Assembly (NCBI RefSeq): GCF_002025705.1 | Contig: NZ_CP018846.1 | Span: 3,773,501-3,837,500, forward strand | DNA: 64,000 nt | Reading direction: 5' to 3' | Origin: Pseudomonas putida | GTDB taxonomy: Bacteria; Pseudomonadota; Gammaproteobacteria; Pseudomonadales; Pseudomonadaceae | Position numbers and translations under genes: made by a program | The notes under the pieces: generated by a model | The model's input: only the letters and a program-made list of their open reading frames with translations | Told to the model about the DNA's origin: nothing | The model's database searches: none | Part shown: positions 17,636-26,485 of the stretch, in pieces | Layout of the letters: each line of letters opens with the position of its first letter | Numbering within the stretch: position 1 is the first letter of the stretch

Positions 17636-18463
17636 ATGAATTACAACAACCCCACCCAGCTGCAAGCCGCGATCCTCGACTGGGCCGGCACCGTGGTCGA
17701 CTTTGGCTCGTTCGCCCCGACGCAGATATTCGTCGAGGCTTTCGCCGAGTTTGACGTCCAGGTTTCCATCGAAGAAGCCCGAGGCCCGATGGGCATGGGC
17801 AAGTGGGATCACATCCGCACCCTGTGCGACGTACCAGAAATCGCCGAGCGCTACCGCAAGGTGTTCGGCCGCACCCCCACCGACGACGACGTCACCGCTA
17901 TCTACAACCGTTTCATGCCGCTGCAGATCGAAAAGATCGCCGTGCACTCGGCACTGATCCCCGGTGCCCTGGACACCCTCACAGGCCTGCGTCAGGGCGG
18001 CCTGAAGATCGGTTCGTGCTCGGGCTACCCGAAGGTGGTGATGGACAAGGTGGTGGAACTGGCCGCGAAGAATGGCTATGTCGTCGACCATGTGGTGGCC
18101 ACCGACGAAACCCCGAACGGCCGCCCATGGCCAGCCCAGGCCCTGGCCAACGTCATTGCCTTGGGCATCGACGATGTGGCGGCCTGCGTGAAGGTTGACG
18201 ACACCGTGCCGGGCATCCTGGAAGGCCGCCGTGCCGGCATGTGGACCGTGGCGCTGGTGTGCTCGGGCAACGCCTTGGGCCTCACCTGGGAAGGCTATCG
18301 GGCCTTGAGCTCGGAGAAGCTTGAAAGCGAGCGCAAGCGTATTCACGCGATGTTCGAGAGCTCACGCCCGCATTACCTGATCGACACCATCAATGAACTG
18401 CCAGAGGTAATCGCTGATATCAACCAGCGCCTGGCCAAAGGCGAGATGCCGCAGGCGTTCTGA
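17636..18463 (+). CDS. phnX: Phosphonoacetaldehyde hydrolase
   Basis: 275-residue HAD-superfamily phosphonatase. It hydrolyses phosphonoacetaldehyde to acetaldehyde and phosphate. The nucleophile Asp is in [12 protein letters not shown] (about residue 15), the Schiff-base Lys in [14 protein letters not shown], and [20 protein letters not shown] carries the HAD motif III acidic residues. The ATG at 17636 is preceded by AGGA at 10 bases. Together with phnW it allows aminoethylphosphonate to serve as phosphorus, carbon and nitrogen source. It ends convergently to the second giant NEL-type gene, with a REP pair between. Confidence 0.95.
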   Translation: MNYNNPTQLQAAILDWAGTVVDFGSFAPTQIFVEAFAEFDVQVSIEEARGPMGMGKWDHIRTLCDVPEIAERYRKVFGRTPTDDDVTAIYNRFMPLQIEKIAVHSALIPGALDTLTGLRQGGLKIGSCSGYPKVVMDKVVELAAKNGYVVDHVVATDETPNGRPWPAQALANVIALGIDDVAACVKVDDTVPGILEGRRAGMWTVALVCSGNALGLTWEGYRALSSEKLESERKRIHAMFESSRPHYLIDTINELPEVIADINQRLAKGEMPQAF

Positions 18464-18481
18464 CCGCTCGACGTCGAGCCC

Positions 18482-18543
18482 ATCGCGGGCAAGCCCACTC
18501 CCAAGGTTCACATCGAGCCTGAAGGAGCGGGCTTGCCCGCAAC
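18482..18543. repeat. REP palindrome pair between phnX and NEL2
   Basis: Two inverted copies of the GCGGGCAAGCCC-type REP (about 18483-18502 and 18525-18542) between convergent genes; the right copy reads as the complement with a few changes. Probably a bidirectional terminator or mRNA 3'-end stabiliser. Confidence 0.7.
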
Positions 18544-18577
18544 AGCATCTGGGCAGATTGCCTGGCCCGCGTGGCGC

Positions 18578-21500
18578 CTACCCTCTGTTGCGCTCAAGGC
18601 TGCGAATGAGCTGCGCGCTGACCTGCAGTCTCAATGCATGGGTATCGGCGTCCTGCTCATTGTTCACCTCACCCAGGCGGTTTCGATACTCAAGCTCACC
18701 CAGTTGCGCACGCTGCCCTTCGATCACATTGCGCCTCTCTTCATAGAGTTGTGCCAGGTCCCTGAAAGCATCAGCATACTCCAGGGCCAGAAAACGCTGC
18801 CAGAATGCCCGGCGGCAAAGGCTGCCTGCCAGATGTTCCGGTGTTTCGGTTTCACGTAACGCACGCATTGCCTGGAGCAACTGCTCTTCGGTTATCTGTC
18901 CGTTCGGTGAACTGCGCATTGCCCATGGCTGCAGGGGCAGGTTCAAGCGTTGCCGCAGACGCACTCGGTAGCCAAGGACAATGGCCGTGCGGTCAACAGG
19001 TAACCTTGACTGTTCACGTCGGGCAACATCCCTGCGGGCAAACTGATCCAGAAAATCCAGGCGCATGAGCGTGCGCCCCAACTCCACCAGCTCGCCACCG
19101 CGCCCAACAGCCACACGGCCTTCAGCCCGAACGATACGCAAACGCAGTGATAGCTGGCTGAAACGTTCGATGGCTGCGTTGCCATCGGTTACCGGCGACG
19201 CGAGCAGCACGTCGACTTGCCGGCGGAACTCGGCATTGTTCTCCCTCTCCATGAGAACCCGCCACCCCTGTTCGAGCAGGTACGGCTGCGACCAACTGAA
19301 GTCGGAAAAATCAATCAACTCACCCAACAGCGAGACAAGCATCGCGCCCGGTGTCGTTGCCTGCAACGCGTCCCAGGTCGTGCCACGTTCAAACTGCGTT
19401 GAGGCATCCTCCCCCACCCACCATGCACGGATATCGATTGCCGACCTGCTCGTTTCGACCGGCTCTTCCGGGACACTATCCAATGCATGGAAACGCTGGA
19501 GGGCGACACTGCTCATGTGATTACCGTCCAGCAGGAAAGCACGACGAAACTCGTAGGGCATCTGCAGCAAGCTATGGGGAGGTACTTGCAGTTGGTTGTC
19601 GCGAAAGTCCGCTACTTCGAGAAAGCCACAGAGCTCGACACCCGTCGGCCATGCCCCCAGCTGACAGTTGCGCAAGTAGAGGCTAACCATGTGCGGTAAA
19701 TGACTGAACCTCATTGAAAACTGACCGAGTGGATTGTGGCTGAGATCAAGTGAGGAGAGGCGCGGTAGACCGGTCAATGCTTCTTGGCCAGCAGCATCCA
19801 GTCGAATGTTGTTACGCGCCAAGCGTAACTCACGTAGTTCGGTCAGGTAAGAAATGCCCACGGGGATGCGCAACAGGGCATTGTTGCTCATGTTCAAAAC
19901 CTGCAAATGAGGGAATGAACTGAGAAACTGTGCAGGTACTTCACTGACCGCAGTACTGCTCATGACCAACGAAGTGATGAAGCTGAAGTCCAACTGCAAT
20001 GGAAACTCTGGAACGGTGGTGATGTTCAGGTCGGTCAGGCTCAGGCGCTGCCCGGCTGCGCGGCCATCGCTCGCAGGTACAACCTCGGCCTGGGCAGCCC
20101 ATGCACTTCGCAAGCGTTGGGTGACGTATCCACGCGTTTGCCGCCTGGCATCATTGAGTTCACTGCCCTGCCAGCGCTGCAGGGCTCTTTCCAGCTGCTC
20201 ATGGTCGTCCTGCAATTCAAGCAAAAGCTCGTAGGCCGATGCGCGCCCTGCAAGCCTACGTTGCAACTCATCGTCCAGTTGCGCTTCGCTCAAGCCAGGG
20301 AAATACCGGCGCATGCCATCTCGCAGCACCTCCCGAGAGGTTCTGGGACGACCGGCACCACGACCACTGAGCAGATAACCGACGCGACCATCCTCCAGAC
20401 GTTGCCCAGGGTTCAGCCAGCGCTTGCGATCTGGCCACTCCAGAAATCTTGCAACCGCGTCGTGGTCATCAGGCAACTGCTCAAGTGACCGGGCGCGTAA
20501 CGCCTGGCTGGCCTCGACAGGGCTCTCTATGCCCATTTCAGCCAGCTGGTCAGGCGATAGCAGTGAGGCGATGACCTCGAACAGGTCCCCTGGGTCGCCT
20601 ACAGACAGCCCAAGCTCACCACCATCGGCCCCATAGACTTTGAACTGTCCATCTTGGCGTACCAGTTCCCGCAATGGCGTAGCATCTTGCTGCGCCACCA
20701 GACTTGCCACCAGACGCCCATCGACCTCATCTTCGCGCAGGTTGATATTGGCGGTCAGTGGTCCCAACTGATTGAGCAGGGCAAAGATCAGCTCGCCTGT
20801 TTCAGTGCTGTATGCACTGGCCAGGTACAGCCCCGCCAACGCCCTGCTGATTCTCGCCACGCGCAGCAGTGAAGTGGCTTTGAGTGCCAGTGCCTGGGGA
20901 AGCTTGCCGGTCCTGAACGCTTCGTTTTGCTCAAGCGTACTGGCCTGCTCCACCAGGCGCTTGGCATAGCCACCCTCCAGGCCAGGAAAATCCCTTTGCA
21001 GCAGTTTCAGCAGCAGGTCATCGCCAACCGGATCCAGACGGGCAAGATGCGCATATAGCTTTCCACGCAGTTGCGGCTTTGCCTCAAACACCTGCGCTAT
21101 GCCCTTGCCCACATCGGGCAATGCCTCGCACCACGCCAACAGCGCCTCGTCCTCCGCATCGAGACGTTTGCGCTGCAAATGTTCGAAGAATCGCTCGATC
21201 CGCTCATCCGCCTCAAAGCATCGCAGTGCTTCACGCAGGTTGACCGGCAACACTCGGTTCTCCATCAGGATGCCACGCAACTCGTCCTGATCGACCCCTG
21301 CCACGCGTAGCACCTGCTCGGCCCGCTGCGCGCCGATCATCGGGTGCTGTGGCCACAGCCGGTCAAGCATCTGCGCGCTGTCATCCCACTCCCAGGGCCG
21401 TTCGCATATGGGCCGCCAGCAACGCTCTTCGTTATGCAACACGGCTGGCTCGTATGCCCCCGATCGCCGCGGGTGGCGTAATCGATAAGGTCCTTCAGGG

Positions 21501-23035
21501 TCGGGCCGATGTATCTCGTAGTAACGTGAACCGGAGCGCAGCCAACGCTGCTTGCCGTCCCCATACAAGCCATCGGGACGCAGGGTAATGCTCTCCGGTG
21601 TCGACTCGTAAGGTACGAGGTTGTCATCCCACAAACGCTGAACACCGGCTTTTACGTTGACGGGTTCCATGGCAGCTACCAGGGCACTGCGCAAGACACT
21701 CACGCCTATCACGGTAGCCGTGGTAGCGGCCAGCGCCTCGGCCACACCGAGCATGTGCTCCAATGCCTCATGTCGATGCCCCTCATACCAGTCCTGAGCG
21801 CCTTCGAAGACATCGCCCAACGTCTGCAACACCAGTTGCCCCAGCACCAGTGCACCGACCGCCGGAATGAAAAGGCCTGCCAGGTTGATCAGGTTCAGGC
21901 CTGCTGACTTCCAGGCTTCGTGCCTGGCGTGGGCGGCCTTGGCATCGGCCTCGAGGGTTGGAACCAGCAGCAACCGCGCATCATCCTTGGTGCGTTTGAC
22001 CTGGGCACCGGCCAGCGCCGCAAAAATGCTGCCCTGGATCACCACACCTTTCATTTCAAGATCAGGTGAGGGGTCTTTCAGACGTTTTCCCAGCAGCGCG
22101 ACAAAGCTGGCCCGCGCGCTCAGGCTGATCAGCTGATAGAAGAATGAACGGTAGCCTTCACCCTGCAACAACGAAGCCACGGCCTTGTTCATCGACGCTT
22201 CATCTGCAAAATAGCGCAAGGCTTGCAACGGGTCGCTCGGCAAGTAGAGCAGGATACCCACCTGCTCTCCTTGAACATTGCGCAACCGGACAAGCATGCC
22301 GTCGGCTGCAGCCTGGCCAAGCACTTGCAAAGTACCGCCATAACCACGCAGCCCCGACTCATGAAGATGAATCTCGTCGCGGGTCATCTCCAACAGCGCG
22401 ATCTCCACCTCGGCCGAAATATCGCCTTTCATCGCGGCAATCTTGCTGGCCAGGGCAAGCCCTGAGCGCTTGTCGTCTGTCAGGATGCCGAGGGCTGCAG
22501 CATTGAAGACCTGATCCAGTTCATTCTGATACTGCTGCCCCGCATCCAGCTTTCTGCACTCGGACGCAAGCTCGGCTTCCGAGATCGAGATAACTTCGTC
22601 GAAGCCGGGCGCAACCAAGCCGGAGCCGGCGTAGAAGGAGCTACCACGCTCGAAGTTGCTCATCAACCTCAAGATGCCACTGGTGCGCGTTGCCTGGTAA
22701 CCATAAGCCTGCATATCAGAACTGCCGAGCGTACCGATCCAGGGGGTTACTTCCAGCCACTCGAGCTGCGAGAACTCCACCCCTGCAGGCAACGGTTTCG
22801 CCAACAGTGGCTTGAGGTGCCTTTCGGCGAATACGTCCAGCGGTTCCAGCTTGAGGGTAAGCCCACGCAGACGCGCCTGACTGGCCTGGTGGGCACTGAA
22901 GGCAGCACGTAAACTTGCCATCTGGGCGCGCGAGGCACGCCGCAACCATGCTGGCAATTTTTCGCCAATGAAATCATCGGTTGCGTCGAGGATCTTTTCA
23001 TCGCCCGTGCGCGCCGCCGGCATTTTGTGGGTCAT
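18578..23035 (-). CDS. Giant toxin-like LRR/NEL-domain protein, probably catalytically defective (NEL2)
   Basis: 1485 residues, a paralogue of NEL1 along its length. The order is the same: toxin-like N-terminal domain, hydrophobic segments at about 380-407 (LAGLFIPAVGALVLGQLVL) and 431-457, a shared segment with NPGQRLEDGRVGY, leucine-rich repeats at about 1012-1160 (LQVLNMSNNALLRIPVGI, SSLDLSHNPLG), and a C-terminal NEL-like domain. At the catalytic position NEL1 has VTCGDD and this protein has VTDGNA: Asp 1284 replaces Cys and Asn 1286 replaces Asp. The only nearby Cys is in SLCRRAFW, far from the motif. ATG 23033-23035 has GGAG at 6 bases. The frame is intact, so this is not simple decay; it may be a pseudoenzyme, decoy or binding-only effector. 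Confidence 0.82.
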   Translation of the reverse strand: MTHKMPAARTGDEKILDATDDFIGEKLPAWLRRASRAQMASLRAAFSAHQASQARLRGLTLKLEPLDVFAERHLKPLLAKPLPAGVEFSQLEWLEVTPWIGTLGSSDMQAYGYQATRTSGILRLMSNFERGSSFYAGSGLVAPGFDEVISISEAELASECRKLDAGQQYQNELDQVFNAAALGILTDDKRSGLALASKIAAMKGDISAEVEIALLEMTRDEIHLHESGLRGYGGTLQVLGQAAADGMLVRLRNVQGEQVGILLYLPSDPLQALRYFADEASMNKAVASLLQGEGYRSFFYQLISLSARASFVALLGKRLKDPSPDLEMKGVVIQGSIFAALAGAQVKRTKDDARLLLVPTLEADAKAAHARHEAWKSAGLNLINLAGLFIPAVGALVLGQLVLQTLGDVFEGAQDWYEGHRHEALEHMLGVAEALAATTATVIGVSVLRSALVAAMEPVNVKAGVQRLWDDNLVPYESTPESITLRPDGLYGDGKQRWLRSGSRYYEIHRPDPEGPYRLRHPRRSGAYEPAVLHNEERCWRPICERPWEWDDSAQMLDRLWPQHPMIGAQRAEQVLRVAGVDQDELRGILMENRVLPVNLREALRCFEADERIERFFEHLQRKRLDAEDEALLAWCEALPDVGKGIAQVFEAKPQLRGKLYAHLARLDPVGDDLLLKLLQRDFPGLEGGYAKRLVEQASTLEQNEAFRTGKLPQALALKATSLLRVARISRALAGLYLASAYSTETGELIFALLNQLGPLTANINLREDEVDGRLVASLVAQQDATPLRELVRQDGQFKVYGADGGELGLSVGDPGDLFEVIASLLSPDQLAEMGIESPVEASQALRARSLEQLPDDHDAVARFLEWPDRKRWLNPGQRLEDGRVGYLLSGRGAGRPRTSREVLRDGMRRYFPGLSEAQLDDELQRRLAGRASAYELLLELQDDHEQLERALQRWQGSELNDARRQTRGYVTQRLRSAWAAQAEVVPASDGRAAGQRLSLTDLNITTVPEFPLQLDFSFITSLVMSSTAVSEVPAQFLSSFPHLQVLNMSNNALLRIPVGISYLTELRELRLARNNIRLDAAGQEALTGLPRLSSLDLSHNPLGQFSMRFSHLPHMVSLYLRNCQLGAWPTGVELCGFLEVADFRDNQLQVPPHSLLQMPYEFRRAFLLDGNHMSSVALQRFHALDSVPEEPVETSRSAIDIRAWWVGEDASTQFERGTTWDALQATTPGAMLVSLLGELIDFSDFSWSQPYLLEQGWRVLMERENNAEFRRQVDVLLASPVTDGNAAIERFSQLSLRLRIVRAEGRVAVGRGGELVELGRTLMRLDFLDQFARRDVARREQSRLPVDRTAIVLGYRVRLRQRLNLPLQPWAMRSSPNGQITEEQLLQAMRALRETETPEHLAGSLCRRAFWQRFLALEYADAFRDLAQLYEERRNVIEGQRAQLGELEYRNRLGEVNNEQDADTHALRLQVSAQLIRSLERNRG

Positions 23036-23159
23036 TGTCGCTCCAGCAAACTAGTTCAGGAGCGTCAATTCTGTTGGGCGGATGAGCAACACTACAGCTG
23101 GAATGGATGCCGCGCGCACCGCTGACGACGCAGTGCTGGGCATCCACAAGCAGGTCCGT

Positions 23160-23720
23160 TCAGACCGCCCGATTCAGTTTCACCCACGAAGCGAACTTGT
23201 CGATGAAGCCCTGCAAGAAGGGCCGGGTCTTGTCATTGAGTTTGCCACTGTCCTCGAACAGGCTCGCTGCCCCACCGATGTAAGCCTCTGGCATCTGCAT
23301 GCACGGCATGTCGAGAAACACCAGCGACTGGCGCACGGCATGGTTGGCACCGAACCCGCCAATGGCACCCGGCGAGACGCTCACAACCGCTGCCGGCTTG
23401 CCGCTCCAGGCGCTTTGCCCGTAAGGCCGCGAACCGACGTCAATGGCATTCTTCAGGCCGCCCGGCACCGAACGGTTGTACTCCGGCGTGACGAACAGCA
23501 CCGCATCACTGCGGCGAATCTCATCGCGAAAACGCTTCCACTCCTCAGGCACCCCCTCGGCTTCGACATCTTCGTTGTACAGCGGCAAGTCGCCGATCTC
23601 GACGATCTTCAAGGCAAGGCTGGACGGCGCCAGCTCCGAAAGTGCGCGGGCCACCTTGCGGTTGTAGGAGTCCTTGCGCAAGCTGCCGACCACAACCGCT
23701 ACCGAATACACCTGGCTCAT
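23160..23720 (-). CDS. chrR: NAD(P)H-dependent FMN reductase (chromate/quinone reductase)
   Basis: 186-residue flavodoxin-like reductase that I recognise as the orthologue of P. putida ChrR (same length and nearly the same sequence as remembered). It transfers electrons from NAD(P)H via FMN to quinones and can reduce chromate, reducing oxidative stress. FMN-binding motifs: VGSLRKDSYNRKVARAL (phosphate loop, about residues 10-26) and FVTPEYNRSVPGGLKNAIDVGSR. One difference: GGLKNA where I recall GCLKNA. The ATG at 23718-23720 was chosen; an in-frame ATG 12 bases upstream lies too close to the AAGG ribosome site. Transcribed alone, divergent from the next small gene. Confidence 0.92.
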   Translation of the reverse strand: MSQVYSVAVVVGSLRKDSYNRKVARALSELAPSSLALKIVEIGDLPLYNEDVEAEGVPEEWKRFRDEIRRSDAVLFVTPEYNRSVPGGLKNAIDVGSRPYGQSAWSGKPAAVVSVSPGAIGGFGANHAVRQSLVFLDMPCMQMPEAYIGGAASLFEDSGKLNDKTRPFLQGFIDKFASWVKLNRAV

Positions 23721-23878
23721 GGCGTTATCCATCCTTTGCTGGGAAAAGGGACGTCAGTAGTTATAGATGACCGTTCCTCGGCGGCCTGGATTTTTTTCCA
23801 CCCTGCGAAAACTTCCGGGTACCTTATACGGTCTATGTCTGCAGACATTTCCTACGTAATTCAGAGGTTTTCCCCCAA

Positions 23879-24097
23879 ATGGCAGCAGTAATGGTCGGCC
23901 AGTTCCACGCCCGTGACGCCGAAGGCCGTATCTACCCCGTCCACGAGTTCCAGGAGTCCACCCTCCAGGCAGACGGCAGCGCACTGGGCGCACCGATCAC
24001 CACCTACCGCCTGGCCATCGGCGACCGCGTCAACCACCTGGGTGAGAACCGCTTCGAACTGGCACAGACCGGCGTCGAGATCATTCGCATTCCTTGA
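23879..24097 (+). CDS. Small conserved hypothetical protein
   Basis: 72-residue soluble protein with HARDAEGRIYPVHEFQ and a C-terminal half FELAQTGVEIIRIP; predicted mostly beta. AGAGG about 10 bases before the ATG supports the start at 23879; the ATG at 23891 is an alternative. I do not recognise a named family. Its 3' end overlaps the convergent ldcA gene by 17 bases. It is divergent from chrR across about 158 bases. Confidence 0.65.
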   Translation: MAAVMVGQFHARDAEGRIYPVHEFQESTLQADGSALGAPITTYRLAIGDRVNHLGENRFELAQTGVEIIRIP

Positions 24098-26330
24098 TGC
24101 AATCGACCGTGTACTGGCCGTTTTCGCACTGCAGGCCATGCACATCGGCGACGAACCCCGGGAAACCACTGTTGAAGGCCCGGGCGAACGCCAGGTAATC
24201 GAGGATCGAGCGGGTTGCTTCGGTAAACCGCTCGCCCGGCATGATCAGCGGAATCCCCGGCGGGTACGGCACCAGCATCACCGCCGCGACCTTACCCAGC
24301 AGGGCTTCGATCGGCACCGCCTGCACCTCCCCGCGCACCATCTGGTCATAAGCCCGCGCCGGGCTCACCGCCACTTCCGGCAAACGCGTGAACAAGCGCT
24401 TGAGCTGCTTGGCCGTGGCATTGGCGCGATAGCAGTCATGCAACTGATCGCACAGGTCGCGCAGCCCCAGGCCTTGGTAACGTACAGCATCGACCGCGAC
24501 GACGCTTGGCAGGCAGGAACTCAGCGCAGTGTTGCCGTCGTAATGGCGCTTGAACTCCAGCAATTCGGTAAGCAGCGTGCTCCACTTGCCCTTGGTGATG
24601 CCCATCGAGAACAGCACCAAAAAGCTGTACAGGCCGGTCTTCTCCACCACCAGCCCGCGCTCCCAGAGGAACTTGCTGACCACCGCCGCCGGTATGCCGT
24701 GCTCATCCAATACGCCACCGGCGCTGAGCCCGGGCATCACCAAGGTCACCTTCAACGGGTCGAGCAGCACGTAGTCATCGGCCACCTCGCCAAAGCCATG
24801 CCACTCGGCGCCCGGTTTCAGCAGCCAGTCCTGTGCAGCCAGGTGATGAATGCCCTCCGCCGCTGGCGGCTGCCAGATGCTGAACCACCAGTCAGCGGCG
24901 GCGATATGCTCGCGCAGGTTGGCCAGGGCACGTCGGAAGCTCAGGGCTTCGTCGAACATCTCTTGCAGCAGCGAGCGCCCGGCCGGGCCTTCCATCATGG
25001 TCGACGCCACGTCCAGCGAGGCGAGGATGCTGTATTGCGGCGAGGTGGAGATATGCATCATGAATGCTTCGTTGAAGCGGTCGCGGTCCAGCTGGCGCTG
25101 GGCGCCATCCTGCACGTGAATCATCGATGCCTGGCTGAAAGCGGCCAGGAGCTTGTGAGTGGAATGGGTGCTGAACACCAGCGGGCTGCTTTCGCTGCAC
25201 GCGGTGCCCATGGCGTAGCGACCCTCGAAAAACTCATGGAACGCCGCATAGGCGAACCAGGCCTCGTCGAAGTGCAGCACTTCAACGCTGGTACCCAGCG
25301 CCTGCTTGATCAGCCCAGCGTTGTAGCACAGCCCGTCGTAGGTGGAATTGGTCACCACCGCCAGCTTGATCCGTGGCTCACGCCCTGCGGCCAGTGGGTT
25401 GGCCTGGACCTTGGCCTGGATCGACTCAGGGCTGAACTCGCTGAGCGGAATCGGCCCGATGATGCCCAGTTCGTTGCGCTCCGGGCACAGGTAGATGGGA
25501 ATCGCCCCGGTCATGATGATGGCGTGGACCACCGACTTGTGGCAGTTGCGGTCGACCAGCACCAGGTCATCGCGACCCACCATCGCATGCCAGACGATCT
25601 TGTTGGCGGTGGAAGTGCCATTGATGACGAAAAAGGTGTGGTCGGCGCCGAAGTTACGCGCTGCACGGGCCTCGGCCTCGGCCAAGGGGCCGGTATGATC
25701 GAGCAGCGAACCCAGCTCCGGCACCGAGACCGACAAGTCCGAGCGCAGGGTATTTTCGCCAAAGAACTGGTGGAATGCCTGGCCCACCGGACTCTTGCGG
25801 TAGGCCACACCTCCGCCGTGGCCAGGGGTGTGCCACGAGTAGTTGGACTGGGCAGTGTGCTGCACCAGGGCCTTGAAAAACGGCGGCAGCAGGCCGTCGA
25901 GGTAGTTGTGCGCAGCACGTGCCACCTGGCGGGCGAGAAACGGCACGGTGTCCTCGAATAGGTAAAGGATGCCACGCAGCTGGTTGAGCTCGCTCATGGC
26001 CTCGCCGGGGGCGTTTTCCAGGGTGACCTGCTCGCCCAAGGCGAAGATCGGCAGGTCAGGCGCACGCAGGCGGGCCAGGCGAATCAGCTCGGCCATGTTC
26101 TGCAGCAAGTGGGTGTTTTCGCCGACGCCTTCGGCCGCGATCAGCATGCAGGCCAGGCCATGGTGGGTGGTGGCGACCAGGCGCGCTTCGGCGTGGTCGG
26201 CGGCCTTGATGATGGCGAAGCCGTCCTGGCTCAGCTCCTCGGCGATTCCGCGGATGCGCTCGCCGGCAACGCTGTCAGCCTTGATGGCACGGTGGACGAT
26301 GAGAATCGGGAACTTGAGGTCCTTGTACAT
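24081..26330 (-). CDS. ldcA: Lysine (Orn/Lys/Arg-family) decarboxylase
   Basis: 749-residue PLP-dependent fold-type I decarboxylase with an N-terminal wing (receiver-like) domain, the PLP-binding core and a C-terminal domain. It closely matches P. aeruginosa LdcA as remembered, from MYKDLKFP to the ending DCIKE. LdcA converts L-lysine to cadaverine. PLP motifs: TPGHGGGVAY, FVINGTSTANKIV, LHFDEAWFAYAAF, and STHSTHKLLAAFSQASM, in which the Lys carries PLP. No truncation is seen. Start at 26328-26330 is consistent with the family N-terminus. It has a REP doublet upstream that separates it from dnaQ. Confidence 0.95.
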   Translation of the reverse strand: MYKDLKFPILIVHRAIKADSVAGERIRGIAEELSQDGFAIIKAADHAEARLVATTHHGLACMLIAAEGVGENTHLLQNMAELIRLARLRAPDLPIFALGEQVTLENAPGEAMSELNQLRGILYLFEDTVPFLARQVARAAHNYLDGLLPPFFKALVQHTAQSNYSWHTPGHGGGVAYRKSPVGQAFHQFFGENTLRSDLSVSVPELGSLLDHTGPLAEAEARAARNFGADHTFFVINGTSTANKIVWHAMVGRDDLVLVDRNCHKSVVHAIIMTGAIPIYLCPERNELGIIGPIPLSEFSPESIQAKVQANPLAAGREPRIKLAVVTNSTYDGLCYNAGLIKQALGTSVEVLHFDEAWFAYAAFHEFFEGRYAMGTACSESSPLVFSTHSTHKLLAAFSQASMIHVQDGAQRQLDRDRFNEAFMMHISTSPQYSILASLDVASTMMEGPAGRSLLQEMFDEALSFRRALANLREHIAAADWWFSIWQPPAAEGIHHLAAQDWLLKPGAEWHGFGEVADDYVLLDPLKVTLVMPGLSAGGVLDEHGIPAAVVSKFLWERGLVVEKTGLYSFLVLFSMGITKGKWSTLLTELLEFKRHYDGNTALSSCLPSVVAVDAVRYQGLGLRDLCDQLHDCYRANATAKQLKRLFTRLPEVAVSPARAYDQMVRGEVQAVPIEALLGKVAAVMLVPYPPGIPLIMPGERFTEATRSILDYLAFARAFNSGFPGFVADVHGLQCENGQYTVDCIKECE

Positions 26331-26380
26331 CCGGCAGCTACCTCCGCAGGACTTGTTGTCCTATTGAGGGTAGTAGGCCC

Positions 26381-26480
26381 TGTACTGTCTGTACCGGCCT
26401 CTTCGCGGGTAAACCCGCTCCTACAGGCTGTGGAGATCACTGTGGGAGCGAGTTCACCCGCGAAGAGGCCAGTACAGACA
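26381..26480. repeat. REP doublet in opposite orientation upstream of ldcA
   Basis: Two inverted REP copies of about 38 bases, at 26389-26426 and 26440-26477, each carrying CCTCTTCGCGGGT and CCGCTCCTACAG-type ends; they differ at four positions. Spacer about 13 bases, so the pair can fold into one long hairpin. Lies between dnaQ's stop and ldcA's start. Confidence 0.8.
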
Positions 26481-26485
26481 ACAAA

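Noticed and set aside
23913..25961. 682-codon plus-strand open frame
   Set aside because: Antisense to ldcA, whose PLP motifs and length match the known enzyme. The product is repetitive in composition with no domain.
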